From: a virus
Strand: one strand, 5' to 3'
Length of the DNA: 39,286 nucleotides
Virus record (IMG/VR): IMGVR_UViG_3300043427_002842
Coordinates: 1 to 39,286 of that record
The notes below the pieces were generated by a model. That model was not told where the DNA came from. It did not search any database and saw only the letters and a list, made by a program, of their open reading frames with translations. Shown here one piece after another: positions 22,626 to 30,832 of the stretch (position 1 is the stretch's first letter; every line of letters begins with the position of its first letter). Both the position numbers and the translations under genes were made by a program.

Positions 22626-22799
22626 TCAGAGGCGGGCGTTGTTGTCTTTGGCCATGACCAATCCCCAACCGGCGAGCAGGCTCGCGGCGATGAGGCCGAG
22701 GTCGGGCACGCTGCCGTTGGCCAAGAACTCGCGGCCAGCGGTCGAGAGCGATGCGATGATTGTGAGGATTCCGAGGAGGGTTGTTTTGTAGTTACGCAT
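22626..22799 (-). CDS. Holin-like membrane protein, 57 aa
   Basis: The product has two hydrophobic helices, LLGILTIIASLSTAG and LGLIAASLLAGWGLVM, separated by REFLANGSVPD, and starts MRNYKTT. The pattern is one I know from small phage holin-like proteins encoded near endolysins. Its stop lies 4 bp before the ATG of the lipoprotein gene. Confidence 0.7.
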   Translation of the reverse strand: MRNYKTTLLGILTIIASLSTAGREFLANGSVPDLGLIAASLLAGWGLVMAKDNNARL

Positions 22800-22800
22800 A

Positions 22801-23010
22801 TTATTTTTGCTTCTGTTTCTTTCTCAGGTCGTGAAGGACCGAAATTAGGGTGACGATGCCGACCGCGAGGCCGACACATAGACCGGCGACTCGCAGGGTT
22901 GTTTCTAGGTGAGGGAGCATTGAGAAGACGCTTGAGCCGATGCTAGTAACCGTTCCAAGCACACCCTTCTCGGTGGTGCTCATGTTATGATGAAAATACG
23001 ACAGGCTCAT
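22801..23010 (-). CDS. Membrane protein, second holin candidate, 69 aa (or 60 aa from an internal start)
   Basis: One hydrophobic helix (VAGLCVGLAVGIVTLISVL) precedes a very basic end (HDLRKKQKQK). GAGGAG lies 7 bp before the ATG at 23010, so that start is chosen; an in-frame Met at position 10 (STTEKGVLG) could give a second form, recalling holin/antiholin dual starts. A weaker amphipathic segment lies earlier. It sits first in the lysis block. Confidence 0.65.
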   Translation of the reverse strand: MSLSYFHHNMSTTEKGVLGTVTSIGSSVFSMLPHLETTLRVAGLCVGLAVGIVTLISVLHDLRKKQKQK

Positions 23011-23030
23011 CGCGCGGCTCCTCAGATGCG

Positions 23031-23288
23031 TTACTTCAAGTAGGCAAGCACGGCACCGGCGTGCAGCTTGATCTCGGTGAAGCTGCCTTCGATGGCGGTG
23101 CCGACCGGAAACGCATAGGCGCTGGCGCCGGTGGTGTTCGCCACGTTGGTCTGGTTGCCTGCGAGCGTGTGGAACTTGGTCGCGGCGTCGAGGCTTTCGA
23201 CAACGCTGAATGTTCCGGTGACGGCCGTGGTGTCGGAGATGAGGCGGACGCCGTTGGCTTTGTTCGTTGTTCTGACGTTAGGGTTCAT
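23031..23288 (-). CDS. Small virion protein, 85 aa
   Basis: The product is beta-rich with Thr, Ala and Asn (RLISDTTAVTGTFSVVESLD, SAYAFPVGTAIEGSFTEIKL). It starts 5 bp after the tail tube gene and looks like small head-fibre or capsid-decorating proteins by composition only. No assigned function. Confidence 0.6.
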   Translation of the reverse strand: MNPNVRTTNKANGVRLISDTTAVTGTFSVVESLDAATKFHTLAGNQTNVANTTGASAYAFPVGTAIEGSFTEIKLHAGAVLAYLK

Positions 23289-23292
23289 AGGA

Positions 23293-23910
23293 TTAGTATT
23301 GGTTGACGCGGGCGGTCCACATGGAGGGTTGGCTCTGCTGAAAGTAATATTTGTCGCGCTGGCTAATCAGCTCGGACTCGGCGAGCTGTTCCATGGCGAG
23401 TGCTTTGTCGAGCTGGCCGTCTTCGGTCAAAAGATCCGAGGTCAGGAGGTAGCCGACTGCTTTTGCGATGACGGCGGGCACGGTGGCGGTGAGGTTGCTT
23501 GCTGAGTATTCTGTCGGGCGGATGCGGTAGTTGACCCAGACGCTAGTCGGCAGGTCGGTGTCTTCGGGGAAGCGAATGGCATCTCCGAGGAGCGTAAAGC
23601 CAATGGCGCGGGGAGCGGCGTGGGTTGCAGGGTTGTCTCTTAGGACGCCAAAGACCTCGCCCATGGCGGTCTGGCCGCTCTGCTCGTAGTCGATGTAATA
23701 GCCGTTCGTAGCATCGCCCTGCACGGTGCGGCTTTCGACGCGCATTAGTTCCGGCCAATCCGCCCATTCCCAGCAGTCGGCGATGCGTTCGTTGGCGGCG
23801 GCGACCATCATGGTCTTGGCGCCGGATGGGATGTTAGAAATATCCGAGCCGTCGTTGCCTGCGCGTTGCCATGCGCGGAGCAATATAGATTGTAAAGTTA
23901 CAGTCCTCAT
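23293..23910 (-). CDS. Tail tube protein A-like (gp11-type adaptor), 205 aa
   Basis: The start MRTVTLQSILLRAWQRAGND plus MMVAAANERIADCWEWADWP is like gp11-type adaptor proteins that join the portal to the tail nozzle. An ERIADCWEWADWPEL core and later VNYRIRPTEYSASNLTATVP fit this family. It lies before the gp12-like gene in transcription order. The 32-aa gene upstream overlaps it (ATGA). Confidence 0.75.
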   Translation of the reverse strand: MRTVTLQSILLRAWQRAGNDGSDISNIPSGAKTMMVAAANERIADCWEWADWPELMRVESRTVQGDATNGYYIDYEQSGQTAMGEVFGVLRDNPATHAAPRAIGFTLLGDAIRFPEDTDLPTSVWVNYRIRPTEYSASNLTATVPAVIAKAVGYLLTSDLLTEDGQLDKALAMEQLAESELISQRDKYYFQQSQPSMWTARVNQY

Positions 23911-24005
23911 TGGGTGTTTAAGTCAGCCACAGCCTCCCCACTCGCCTCCGCAAAGCTCGCCTGCGGCTGGCCGAAAGACTCCGCTGGTGCGGGTGTGGGA
24001 TTCAT
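23907..24005 (-). CDS. Micro-gene, 32 aa
   Basis: The product is MNPTPAPAESFGQPQASFAE then ASGEAVADLNTQ. It starts as TAATG on the stop of the 96-aa gene and ends as ATGA on the start of the tail adaptor, so both ends are coupled. It is proline-rich then helical. It may be a real peptide or a translational bridge between genes. Confidence 0.5.
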   Translation of the reverse strand: MNPTPAPAESFGQPQASFAEASGEAVADLNTQ

Positions 24006-24295
24006 TATTCTTGCCCTCCTATCGGCAGCACAGACGCAAGCAGCGCAGCTTCGTAGTCGGCTTGCGTAATTTCGGTGGCCGCGCCGCTGGCGAGCAGCCC
24101 TTCAACGGCGCTCTTAAACGGCTCCATCTCGCAATGGACGGTTCTAATGGAGATTAGCACTTTTCCATCGGCGTCCTTTGGAGCAGATGCCAGCGGCTCG
24201 ATGCTGGTTTCTGTTTCGGAAAATCCCCATGCGGCATCCACGGCAAGGCGAGTCTGCTCGTAGGCATTTGCTTCTACTGTAAAATATCGGTTCAT
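24005..24295 (-). CDS. Hypothetical virion-operon protein, 96 aa
   Basis: I start at the ATG at 24293-24295, which overlaps the stop of the LamG gene as TAATG. The product has an N-terminal MNRYFTVEANAYEQTRLAVD and central SIEPLASAPKDADGKVLISI; small alpha/beta proteins of this type accompany fibre genes. No family assigned. Confidence 0.65.
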   Translation of the reverse strand: MNRYFTVEANAYEQTRLAVDAAWGFSETETSIEPLASAPKDADGKVLISIRTVHCEMEPFKSAVEGLLASGAATEITQADYEAALLASVLPIGGQE

Positions 24296-25086
24296 TAGGT
24301 GCGCCATTTACTCATTAAGTATGCTTCGACTAGCGCCCTGTTGGCGTCGCTGATGCTCTCGCTATAAATGATTAACTCGTAGAAAAAGCCCGACCACACA
24401 AAATTAGAATAATCGGCGAGCGACAGCCCGCTCCATGTGTTAAGCGTCAGATTGCGGATACAGGTCGTGACAACGCCGTTGCTGAAGGTGTGGAAGCGAA
24501 CAAATTGAGCACTTGGAACCCAGTCATAATCAGATGTAGCAACGCCATTGATGAAATATCGAAAATTATTGCCAGCACTTTGGCTTCCACCGCCAGCCGC
24601 CGTGTGAATATAGCCGAAATAATTGGTTGAATCGTCTTCTTTGAACGGAATTTTGTTTGAAACGCTTGAGCTGATTACATGAAAAATGGTGCAAGCGGAT
24701 GGCAGTGTGGCGACAAAGGCCAAGCCGTCATTGGTTCCGTCAAATTCAATGCCGCTGCGCCCGACTCGATGACCCGTTCTTAGCAATGGGCGATTGTTGG
24801 CCGTGGCCTGCACCAAGTGTCTGCCGTTTCCGCTTTTGTCTTCCCATCGCCCGACGGCCCCGCCGTTGGTGGTGGCAGACCCGCCGCTATTGGAGTCAAA
24901 AATAGTTGCGCCATCATTAGCGTCAAAGTGGGCAAAAAGATTTGTTGTGTAAGGTAACGATGCGGTGCTGACGGGCCACACGCCGCCATTGCGCCGCAAA
25001 GCAACGGCTTGCAGCGAGTGCATCCCGCTGGACTGACCGAGCCTTGCAGCTTGATATTTGCCAAGTATGTTAGCGTTTTCGATCAT
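24295..25086 (-). CDS. Concanavalin/LamG-like lectin domain protein, 263 aa
   Basis: A jelly-roll pattern is visible: AHFDANDGATIFDSNSGGSA, then VGRWEDKSGNGRHLVQATAN, then GIEFDGTNDGLAFV, and near the end FFYELIIYSESISDANRALV. That is the usual order in LamG/ConA-like domains (D-x-S-G-N-x-R/H and F-D-G-x-x-D). Likely a carbohydrate-binding virion protein. It ends in a typical S-D-A-N-R-x-x-V-E-x-Y-L helix. Confidence 0.8.
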   Translation of the reverse strand: MIENANILGKYQAARLGQSSGMHSLQAVALRRNGGVWPVSTASLPYTTNLFAHFDANDGATIFDSNSGGSATTNGGAVGRWEDKSGNGRHLVQATANNRPLLRTGHRVGRSGIEFDGTNDGLAFVATLPSACTIFHVISSSVSNKIPFKEDDSTNYFGYIHTAAGGGSQSAGNNFRYFINGVATSDYDWVPSAQFVRFHTFSNGVVTTCIRNLTLNTWSGLSLADYSNFVWSGFFYELIIYSESISDANRALVEAYLMSKWRT

Positions 25087-25089
25087 GCG

Positions 25090-25467
25090 TTAGCTGATCT
25101 CCTCGTAGCTGACCACCACTTCAAGGTCACTGGCGACTGCCGCCATTGCGCCGAGCGACGAATCCTCGCGCAGATAGAGCGGAGCGTCTTTGCTGACCAC
25201 GACAACCGTGGCATCAGCGGGGACGCTGACGGTGGAGGCGATTCTGAAGGCCGTGCCGCCGATGTCGTCTTGCGTGTAGTAGGATACGGTCACATCGCAG
25301 GCGTTGGTGCCGTCCACATTGGCGACATAGACCGAGTTGACCTTCATCAGTTTGCCCGATGAGGCGGCGTTGTTGAGGATCGCCGTGGCGTTAGTTGTGG
25401 ATAGCGCGGTGCCTGCGGTGTAGCCCGTGATGTTTTTGGTGGCGTCGTTGATGTTGGGAGTTGCCAT
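25090..25467 (-). CDS. Small virion protein, 125 aa
   Basis: The beta-rich protein (MKVNSVYVANVDGTNACDVT, FRIASTVSVPADATVVVVSK) resembles small phage structural proteins near fibres, with a disordered N-terminus (TPNINDATKNITGYTAGTAL). An AAAGGA motif precedes the ATG. It is separated by 3 bp from the lectin gene. Function unknown. Confidence 0.7.
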   Translation of the reverse strand: MATPNINDATKNITGYTAGTALSTTNATAILNNAASSGKLMKVNSVYVANVDGTNACDVTVSYYTQDDIGGTAFRIASTVSVPADATVVVVSKDAPLYLREDSSLGAMAAVASDLEVVVSYEEIS

Positions 25468-25485
25468 AGTTTTATTCCTTTCACA

Positions 25486-26550
25486 TTAGTTGAGGACGAA
25501 GCCGACCGCGATGGACTGCATGATGGAAGAGCCACCTCCGCCCGTAGCCGAAAGCTCCCCCGCCGACAGCGAAAGGCCCGAGCCGATTTGGATTTCCTCG
25601 ATGGCACCTGTGCTGGCTGTCGTGCGCCCTAAAATTCTTGCGGTGGATTGGGTGAGGCCCGATGTGGTGATGGCTCCACTGACCGCCGAAGCGGCAACGC
25701 TTCCCGTCCAAGCGGTGTTTTGAACCGTTGTATCATCGAAAACAATACCGTCACCCAGAATTTGGGTTCCGTCTGCGGATGCTCCATCAGTCGCTACAAA
25801 ACGGTCAAATGTAAGCTGATCTCCAGCGCCAGACCATTGTGTTCCCCCGCTGCCGTTTGAAATTAAAACACTGCTGGCAGCAACACCAGTCGCAGCCAAG
25901 TCATCAGCCTCTATTGGATCGCTTCCCCCTGCGGCGTGACTTGCGGCGTGTGCGTTCGGGTCGCGGTCATCCGAAAGCCGCGCATCATTCCCCTCGCAAA
26001 AGCTCCCTGCCGCCGTGCCGAAAGAACCCGCCTCGACTACGCCGTTGGTGCCTGTTTTGAGCGGGAGGTTGGCGGTGGTGCCGATGGCTCCCGCGTTGGT
26101 TAGGTTGCCGTGGGTGTGGGAGGTTGGCGTCCGAGAGTCGCCTGCGTCGTCCAGCGTGATGTTTTTGTTTGGGACGGTGATTACGCGGGTTTGGTTTGCG
26201 CCGACTTGGGCGTCTACGTTGAACTTTACGTTTTTCGTGGAGTCCACGTCTCCGTAGAGAGTGAACTGCGCATCGCTGAACACATCCGGCATGGTGCCAG
26301 CGTAGGTGTAGTCAGCGTCCCTGCTGCTGCCGCCGGTGGCTGTGCGAATATAAATGCCCGCCTGCTTGCGGCTCACCGGCCAGACGCCGCTGGCCTCGCG
26401 CACAAGCCATGCGGTGTTGAGAGCGGCCGAGCCGTCTAGCGGAAGGTCCGCATAGGTCGCTACCTCGCCGTCGATGTAGGACGCACCACCGCCGCCGCCC
26501 GATCCTTTTTGATCGAACGTGCCGCTGAAGGGGTTAAACGTCCAAGGCAT
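25486..26550 (-). CDS. Putative tail fibre protein, 354 aa
   Basis: The start MPWTFNPFSGTFDQKGSGGG GG linker is followed by a mainly beta, repetitive body (SHTHGNLTNAGAIGTTANLP, RLSDDRDPNAHAASHAAGGS, ATGVAASSVLISNGSGGTQW). The SHTHGN and SHAAGGSDPI motifs are common in tail fibre shafts. It ends SSIMQSIAVGFVLN. Its order (fibre, small beta protein, lectin) suggests an adhesin set. Confidence 0.75.
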   Translation of the reverse strand: MPWTFNPFSGTFDQKGSGGGGGASYIDGEVATYADLPLDGSAALNTAWLVREASGVWPVSRKQAGIYIRTATGGSSRDADYTYAGTMPDVFSDAQFTLYGDVDSTKNVKFNVDAQVGANQTRVITVPNKNITLDDAGDSRTPTSHTHGNLTNAGAIGTTANLPLKTGTNGVVEAGSFGTAAGSFCEGNDARLSDDRDPNAHAASHAAGGSDPIEADDLAATGVAASSVLISNGSGGTQWSGAGDQLTFDRFVATDGASADGTQILGDGIVFDDTTVQNTAWTGSVAASAVSGAITTSGLTQSTARILGRTTASTGAIEEIQIGSGLSLSAGELSATGGGGSSIMQSIAVGFVLN

Positions 26551-26558
26551 GGTAAAAG

Positions 26559-26582
26559 AGACTAAAAGACTAAGAGACTAAG
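26559..26582. repeat. Three 8-bp tandem units AGACTAAR
   Basis: AGACTAAA, AGACTAAG, AGACTAAG in direct tandem, spanning the stop of the 72-aa gene and the 5' leader of the fibre gene. No known function; a slippage product is likely. Confidence 0.7.
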
Positions 26583-26796
26583 AGCGGGTGACGGCAGCGA
26601 GGTCCGCGTCGTTGGTCGTTGGCGGATTGGTCGTGTAGGAGAAGGTCAGCGTGGCGACTGTTTGGCCTCCGCTGCCGCCTTCTTTGTAGGTGACAGTCTG
26701 GATGTTGTTGGTGCTGCCGTAGTAGCTGATCGAGAGATAGTCGTGCTGCGGAATATTTAATCCGGCGACGTTGCGGACGTTAATGTTAGGATGCAC
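26578..26796 (-). CDS. Small virion protein, 72 aa
   Basis: The beta-rich sequence (GLNIPQHDYLSISYYGSTNN, IQTVTYKEGGSGGQTVATLT) resembles a small protein that often accompanies phage fibre genes. It lies between portal and fibre genes. Not otherwise characterised. Confidence 0.7.
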   Translation of the reverse strand: MHPNINVRNVAGLNIPQHDYLSISYYGSTNNIQTVTYKEGGSGGQTVATLTFSYTTNPPTTNDADLAAVTRS

Positions 26797-26823
26797 GGGA
26801 TAAACTTTCTAATTTCGCTATAA

Positions 26824-28920
26824 TTAAGCGGCGGGTTGGGCGGCCATGCCGAGCTGCTGGTCTTGCGCCATCTTTTGCAGCGCGGGCTGGGCGCCGGTGC
26901 GGCCGATGACGGCGTTTTGTTGCTGTTGCAATTGAAATTGGAAGGCTTGTGCTCTCGCGTCGATCATGCTGCGGAAGATTTCGTCCTGCTGATACCGCTG
27001 CTGAACCGCCGGATTGCTCTGGATGATTTGCTGCAAGGTTTGCAGTCTTACCTGCGCGTTTTGTCCGCCTTCTTTGAGCGGCGGCTCGGTGCCTGCGGCG
27101 ATTTTGGCGAAGGCGCCTTGCTCGTCTTCTTGCTCGGCGGCGGTGGCGGCGCCGATGTCTTGCACCAAGATGTCGGCGAGGTTTTGGTCGAGGGCCGCCA
27201 TCATGTAGCGGATCAAATTTGCTCGGTCCAAAACTCCGAAAGAATCCAGGGGCACTAGGGTGTTTGCGACGAACGTAAGTTTGGCCTCGAGGGCGGCTGC
27301 GTCGAGCGTGCGGGCATCGAAATCCGCTACCACGTCAAACTGACCGCGGATGTCGGCGGCGCCTTCGGTCATGGCGACCGGGTTGCCGGTGATGCGGGCG
27401 ACCTCTTCCGGCGTCATGTATTGCTGGGCGAGCTGCATGATCTGGGAGACGACCAGCTTCATGTCGAGGAGCCACGAATCGACCAGCTCCTGCATGTGGA
27501 GCATGGAGATGTTGGGGTTGACCGTGTCGGTCATGCGGCCGAAGTAGCGGTCCACATCGGCGCGGGTGGCCATCTCGACCTCAATGCTGCCCTGGCCGAA
27601 TGGCGGCGGGGCCATCCAAGAGATTTCACCTGGGCGGCGCTCGGGGATTTGCACGCCGGGGCCGAGGACAAGGTCAAATTTTCCGCGCGCGGCCGGGGTT
27701 TTAAGCGGAGGAATGATGCTGAGACTGGTGGCATCAACCCGCGCATCGCGCTGGATCTTGCACTCTTCCTGCGCGGTCTGGGTGATCTCGGGGATGCCGC
27801 GCGCCTCCAGTAGCGGGCGGGTGTTGCGCTCGCGGGGCAATTCAACGAAGGGATACAAGCCGTGGTCATACGGCATCAGCTCATGGATGGCCGGCTTGTC
27901 AGTGATGTTGTAGCTGAGGACGGTGCGGGTGACCTTGGTGGCGTTGGTGCGCGGGTCGTGCTCCTTTTTGTAGACGTGCCAGACTTCGATGAGGTCGCGG
28001 AGCTGCTCGAAGAGGAAGTTGTCGCTGCGGTGGATGTTGAGGTGGATGCGCTTCAGCTCGCCCTTGTGCTTCACGGCGCGCTCGACCCATTCGCTGTCCC
28101 AGCCTTCCAGCGTGGCGCGCTCGCGGAGTTCAAATTCGCTGAGGAGTTCCCGGCGGGCGACAAAGGGGGCGCGCTGGATGCTGTCGGTCTGGATGGGGAA
28201 GATGATGTCTTCCCAAGGCTCGAGGCTGCGGACGACCGGCTTGCTGGAGAAAATGTAGGGCTGCTCCCATTCGACTTCGCCCTTTTCGCGGAACTGGCGG
28301 ACTTTGGCGGTGGTGCCCAGCTCGGGGATGATTTCGCCCATCAACTGCGCAGCGAGTTCTTCTTGCTCTGGGTCGAGGATAACCTCAAGGAGGGCTTGCA
28401 GGTTGGGGTCTTGGCTTTCCTGCAGCATCATCATGGCCTCTTCCATGGTGAACGTCTTGATCTCGACGCGGGTCTGCTGCTCCCAATCGATGGCCATGAT
28501 GGCGAGGCCATAGGTCTCGCGGGTCTCGGCGGCGAGGCGGACTTCGCGCCGGAGGTCATCAAGGCAATGGCCCATGAGCCACTTGAGGACGGTGTCGATG
28601 GCGTTCTTTTTGGCCACGTCCATGGACTCGACGGGCTGCACTTGGATGCGGGCCTTGAAGAAGGCGTTGACCAAGGCGATGACACGCTCGCGAATCAGCG
28701 ATTCGGAAAGAAAAACCCGGGTGTCGGCCGCATTCTCAAAGGGGAAGATTTTCTTGCCGTAGGCGCTCTGGTGCTTGCGGCCGTCGTCGGTCTGCCCCGG
28801 CCAGATGCAGTAGCGGGTGTTGAAGTTTTTGACCTTGCGCTGCTGATACTGGGAGCCGTCAGCGTCAGCCTGGTCGATGTCGCCGATGATCTTGGTGAGG
28901 TCTTCTCGTTTAAGAGTCAT
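26824..28920 (-). CDS. Portal protein, 698 aa
   Basis: It forms the dodecameric ring through which DNA is packaged and ejected. The start chosen is the ATG at 28918-28920, overlapping the preceding stop as ATGA (MTLKREDLTKIIGDIDQADA). Diagnostic parts are the early GKKIFPFENAADTRVFLSES segment, the amphipathic helices that follow, the central acidic region and the glutamine-rich end (QAFQFQLQQQQNAVIGRTGA), all usual for portals of short-tailed phages. It is placed after the capsid gene, contrary to the usual order. Confidence 0.88.
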   Translation of the reverse strand: MTLKREDLTKIIGDIDQADADGSQYQQRKVKNFNTRYCIWPGQTDDGRKHQSAYGKKIFPFENAADTRVFLSESLIRERVIALVNAFFKARIQVQPVESMDVAKKNAIDTVLKWLMGHCLDDLRREVRLAAETRETYGLAIMAIDWEQQTRVEIKTFTMEEAMMMLQESQDPNLQALLEVILDPEQEELAAQLMGEIIPELGTTAKVRQFREKGEVEWEQPYIFSSKPVVRSLEPWEDIIFPIQTDSIQRAPFVARRELLSEFELRERATLEGWDSEWVERAVKHKGELKRIHLNIHRSDNFLFEQLRDLIEVWHVYKKEHDPRTNATKVTRTVLSYNITDKPAIHELMPYDHGLYPFVELPRERNTRPLLEARGIPEITQTAQEECKIQRDARVDATSLSIIPPLKTPAARGKFDLVLGPGVQIPERRPGEISWMAPPPFGQGSIEVEMATRADVDRYFGRMTDTVNPNISMLHMQELVDSWLLDMKLVVSQIMQLAQQYMTPEEVARITGNPVAMTEGAADIRGQFDVVADFDARTLDAAALEAKLTFVANTLVPLDSFGVLDRANLIRYMMAALDQNLADILVQDIGAATAAEQEDEQGAFAKIAAGTEPPLKEGGQNAQVRLQTLQQIIQSNPAVQQRYQQDEIFRSMIDARAQAFQFQLQQQQNAVIGRTGAQPALQKMAQDQQLGMAAQPAA

Positions 28921-29255
28921 GGGACGAGGATGGAGGGATTGCGTGGAGTGTAGTTGACCGCGCACTGCGGGTTTTTCTTGAGGAACCAAGAGCGGAACGA
29001 TTTGTCGCCCCAGCAGTCGCGGCCAAGATGCTGTTGCCACGCGAAATAAGCATCGGCCGGCACGTCCATGACATGCTGGCCGAGACCATCGACGGTGCAG
29101 TGCTCGATCTGGTCGTTGAGCTGCTTGGCGCGGGTGGATTGGATGCCGGCCATGACTTGCTGGGCGTGCCAGCCGGTCTTCAGCTCATCCCGGACGAGCT
29201 GGGCCAGCTCGCCATCCATGTCGGCGACCAGATCGCCGAAGATTTGATCTGACAT
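28917..29255 (-). CDS. Hypothetical head-module protein, 112 aa
   Basis: The N-terminal half is helical and acidic (GDLVADMDGELAQLVRDELK), the second half compact and aromatic (YFAWQQHLGRDCWGDKSFRS, WFLKKNPQCAVNYTPRNPSI). Coupled to the portal by ATGA and preceded by a hairpin. Likely head assembly; no family known to me. Confidence 0.7.
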   Translation of the reverse strand: MSDQIFGDLVADMDGELAQLVRDELKTGWHAQQVMAGIQSTRAKQLNDQIEHCTVDGLGQHVMDVPADAYFAWQQHLGRDCWGDKSFRSWFLKKNPQCAVNYTPRNPSILVP

Positions 29256-29266
29256 CCTAACTGCGA

Positions 29267-29284
29267 CGGCTCCCGAAGGAGCCG
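29267..29284 (-). terminator. UUCG-capped hairpin between decoration-like and portal-side genes
   Basis: On the minus strand CGGCTCC-TTCG-GGAGCCG forms a perfect 7-bp GC-rich stem with the very stable UUCG tetraloop. There is no T-run after it, so it is more likely an attenuator, RNA-stabilising 3' end or processing point than a full terminator. It separates the highly needed capsid and decoration mRNA from portal expression. Confidence 0.6.
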
Positions 29285-29300
29285 CCGTGTGTTAAGACGC

Positions 29301-29750
29301 TTAGAGGTCGCTCAGTTTGGCGACGCCCAGGTAAACGTGAAGTTCACCGGTGTCGATGTTGCTGAGGCTTTTGGCCGTCATCGACTCAACCAAGAGTTCG
29401 ACCGCGTTGGCCGCCGTGTAAACGAACGGAACGGAGGCGGGAGCAGCGGCGGCGAAAAGGACTTCGGTGCCGTTCTCGTTGACCTGCGTGGCGGCGACGT
29501 ATTCGTCGTCGTCGGAGCTGTCACCGAGCTGAACCTTGGTGTCGTTGAGGGCGCTGTCGCTGGCATCCTTGAAGGGCGTGACCAGTTTCCAGGCGGCCGT
29601 GGTGACCACATCGCCGGCTTCGAGGGCCAGAAGCGAGAGCGTCTGGTCGGTGTCGGCGGTGGACTCGGTGAGGTCGCTGTGCGTGATGATCGCCTTGTGG
29701 GTAAACCCGGTGGCGCTCTTCGTGTTGGCTGGGAGTTCAAAAACAGTCAT
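29301..29750 (-). CDS. Head decoration-like protein, 149 aa
   Basis: Beta-rich protein (AIITHSDLTESTADTDQTLS, ELHVYLGVAKLSDL) located directly after the capsid gene, with TAGGAG about 7 bp before its ATG. Position, size and composition fit a capsid decoration (cement) protein, but this is inferred from context. Confidence 0.7.
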   Translation of the reverse strand: MTVFELPANTKSATGFTHKAIITHSDLTESTADTDQTLSLLALEAGDVVTTAAWKLVTPFKDASDSALNDTKVQLGDSSDDDEYVAATQVNENGTEVLFAAAAPASVPFVYTAANAVELLVESMTAKSLSNIDTGELHVYLGVAKLSDL

Positions 29751-29781
29751 AATTTTCTCCTAATTAGTAGTTCTGGGTTGA

Positions 29782-30801
29782 TTAAGCTGTTGCGTTGAAC
29801 TTCGCCATGGCCTTGGGCGACATGACGGCGAGGGAGACGATGGCGTCCACCAAACCGCGAGGTCCACCACCTTGGTCTTCCAGCTCTTGGAAGCGCGGGC
29901 GGCGTCCGTAGCGGAGCATGAGGTGGTCGGGCGACATGACGTAGCCGCGGGCGTATTTCTCGGCGTCGGTGCTGGCGTTAGCGGCCAGGAACAAGGACGT
30001 GACGATCTCAACGGTGCTGAAGTCGCCTTCGTAGAAGGAGATGTTCGACACCAGTTTGTCGGAGCCAGCGGCTTGCGCGGTCTGACGGAGGTTGAACACG
30101 TTCGAGGTGCTGTTCACCGTGAAGCGCGTGAAGTTGGTGATGGCCTTCTTGAGACTCGGGCCAGCAACCAAGATCAGGCGGTCCTGCGAACCAGTCTGCT
30201 CGTAGATGCTCTGCAAGACGTTCTGCAGGTTGCTCTCGGTGAGCGCGGTGGTCGCGGTGTTGGTGATCGACGCGGACGGTGTGCGCTGGGAAGCGGGCAC
30301 CGGGAGGTCGGTCTGCGCGCTGGAAGAAATCCAGGAGCCGAGGCCGCGGGTTTTGTAGGCCACGCTGCCGGAACCTTCAACGGATTCGTTGTCGGAGCTG
30401 ATGGTTGCCTCGATATCCCTTTTTAGTTCCGTCAAGGCCTTTGCCGTCGAACGCGCAAATTCTTTTTTGCGGCCGATTGCGGCGACATCGGCGAGGTTCG
30501 CCTGAAAGTCGCTGACGCGGACGGTGCGGCGCATCTTCTGGGCGCGGGCGCTCAGGAGGACACGGTTGGCGGTGGCATCCGAGAACTCGGACACGTCGGC
30601 GGAATCGACAACGCCGTCCGTGGAGGGCGAGTTGTAGGAATCGGCGAGGTAGGAGTAGACGGAGGGATTGGTGATGTCGGCGCCAGTTTTGGCGACCGAG
30701 CTGGAGATGGGGGTGTTCTTCGCATCAACAACGGTCAACACGTCGAGGAGATCCTCGCGGTTGCCAACTGCTGGGAAGAGAGTTCCTGCGGGAGCTGACA
30801 T
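29782..30801 (-). CDS. Major capsid protein, SU10/DUF5309-type, 339 aa
   Basis: Family features are the N-terminal NTPISSSVAKTGADITNPSV, the central LLSARAQKMRRTVRVSDFQA and AAIGRKKEFARSTAKALTEL followed by KRDIEATISSDNE, and the C-terminal YVMSPDHLMLRYGRRPRFQE. These resemble the DUF5309 capsid family of SU10-type podoviruses. It follows the scaffold gene. No separate head protease is seen nearby. No Shine-Dalgarno; the leader is A/T-rich. Confidence 0.88.
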   Translation of the reverse strand: MSAPAGTLFPAVGNREDLLDVLTVVDAKNTPISSSVAKTGADITNPSVYSYLADSYNSPSTDGVVDSADVSEFSDATANRVLLSARAQKMRRTVRVSDFQANLADVAAIGRKKEFARSTAKALTELKRDIEATISSDNESVEGSGSVAYKTRGLGSWISSSAQTDLPVPASQRTPSASITNTATTALTESNLQNVLQSIYEQTGSQDRLILVAGPSLKKAITNFTRFTVNSTSNVFNLRQTAQAAGSDKLVSNISFYEGDFSTVEIVTSLFLAANASTDAEKYARGYVMSPDHLMLRYGRRPRFQELEDQGGGPRGLVDAIVSLAVMSPKAMAKFNATA

Positions 30802-30832
30802 GATATTTAGAGTTTTCTAAGTTTTGTTGGGT

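Noticed and set aside
26559-26582. Triple AGACTAAR repeat as a regulatory operator
   Set aside because: 8-bp spacing is unrelated to the 10-bp family and it lies across a stop codon; simple slippage is the easier explanation.
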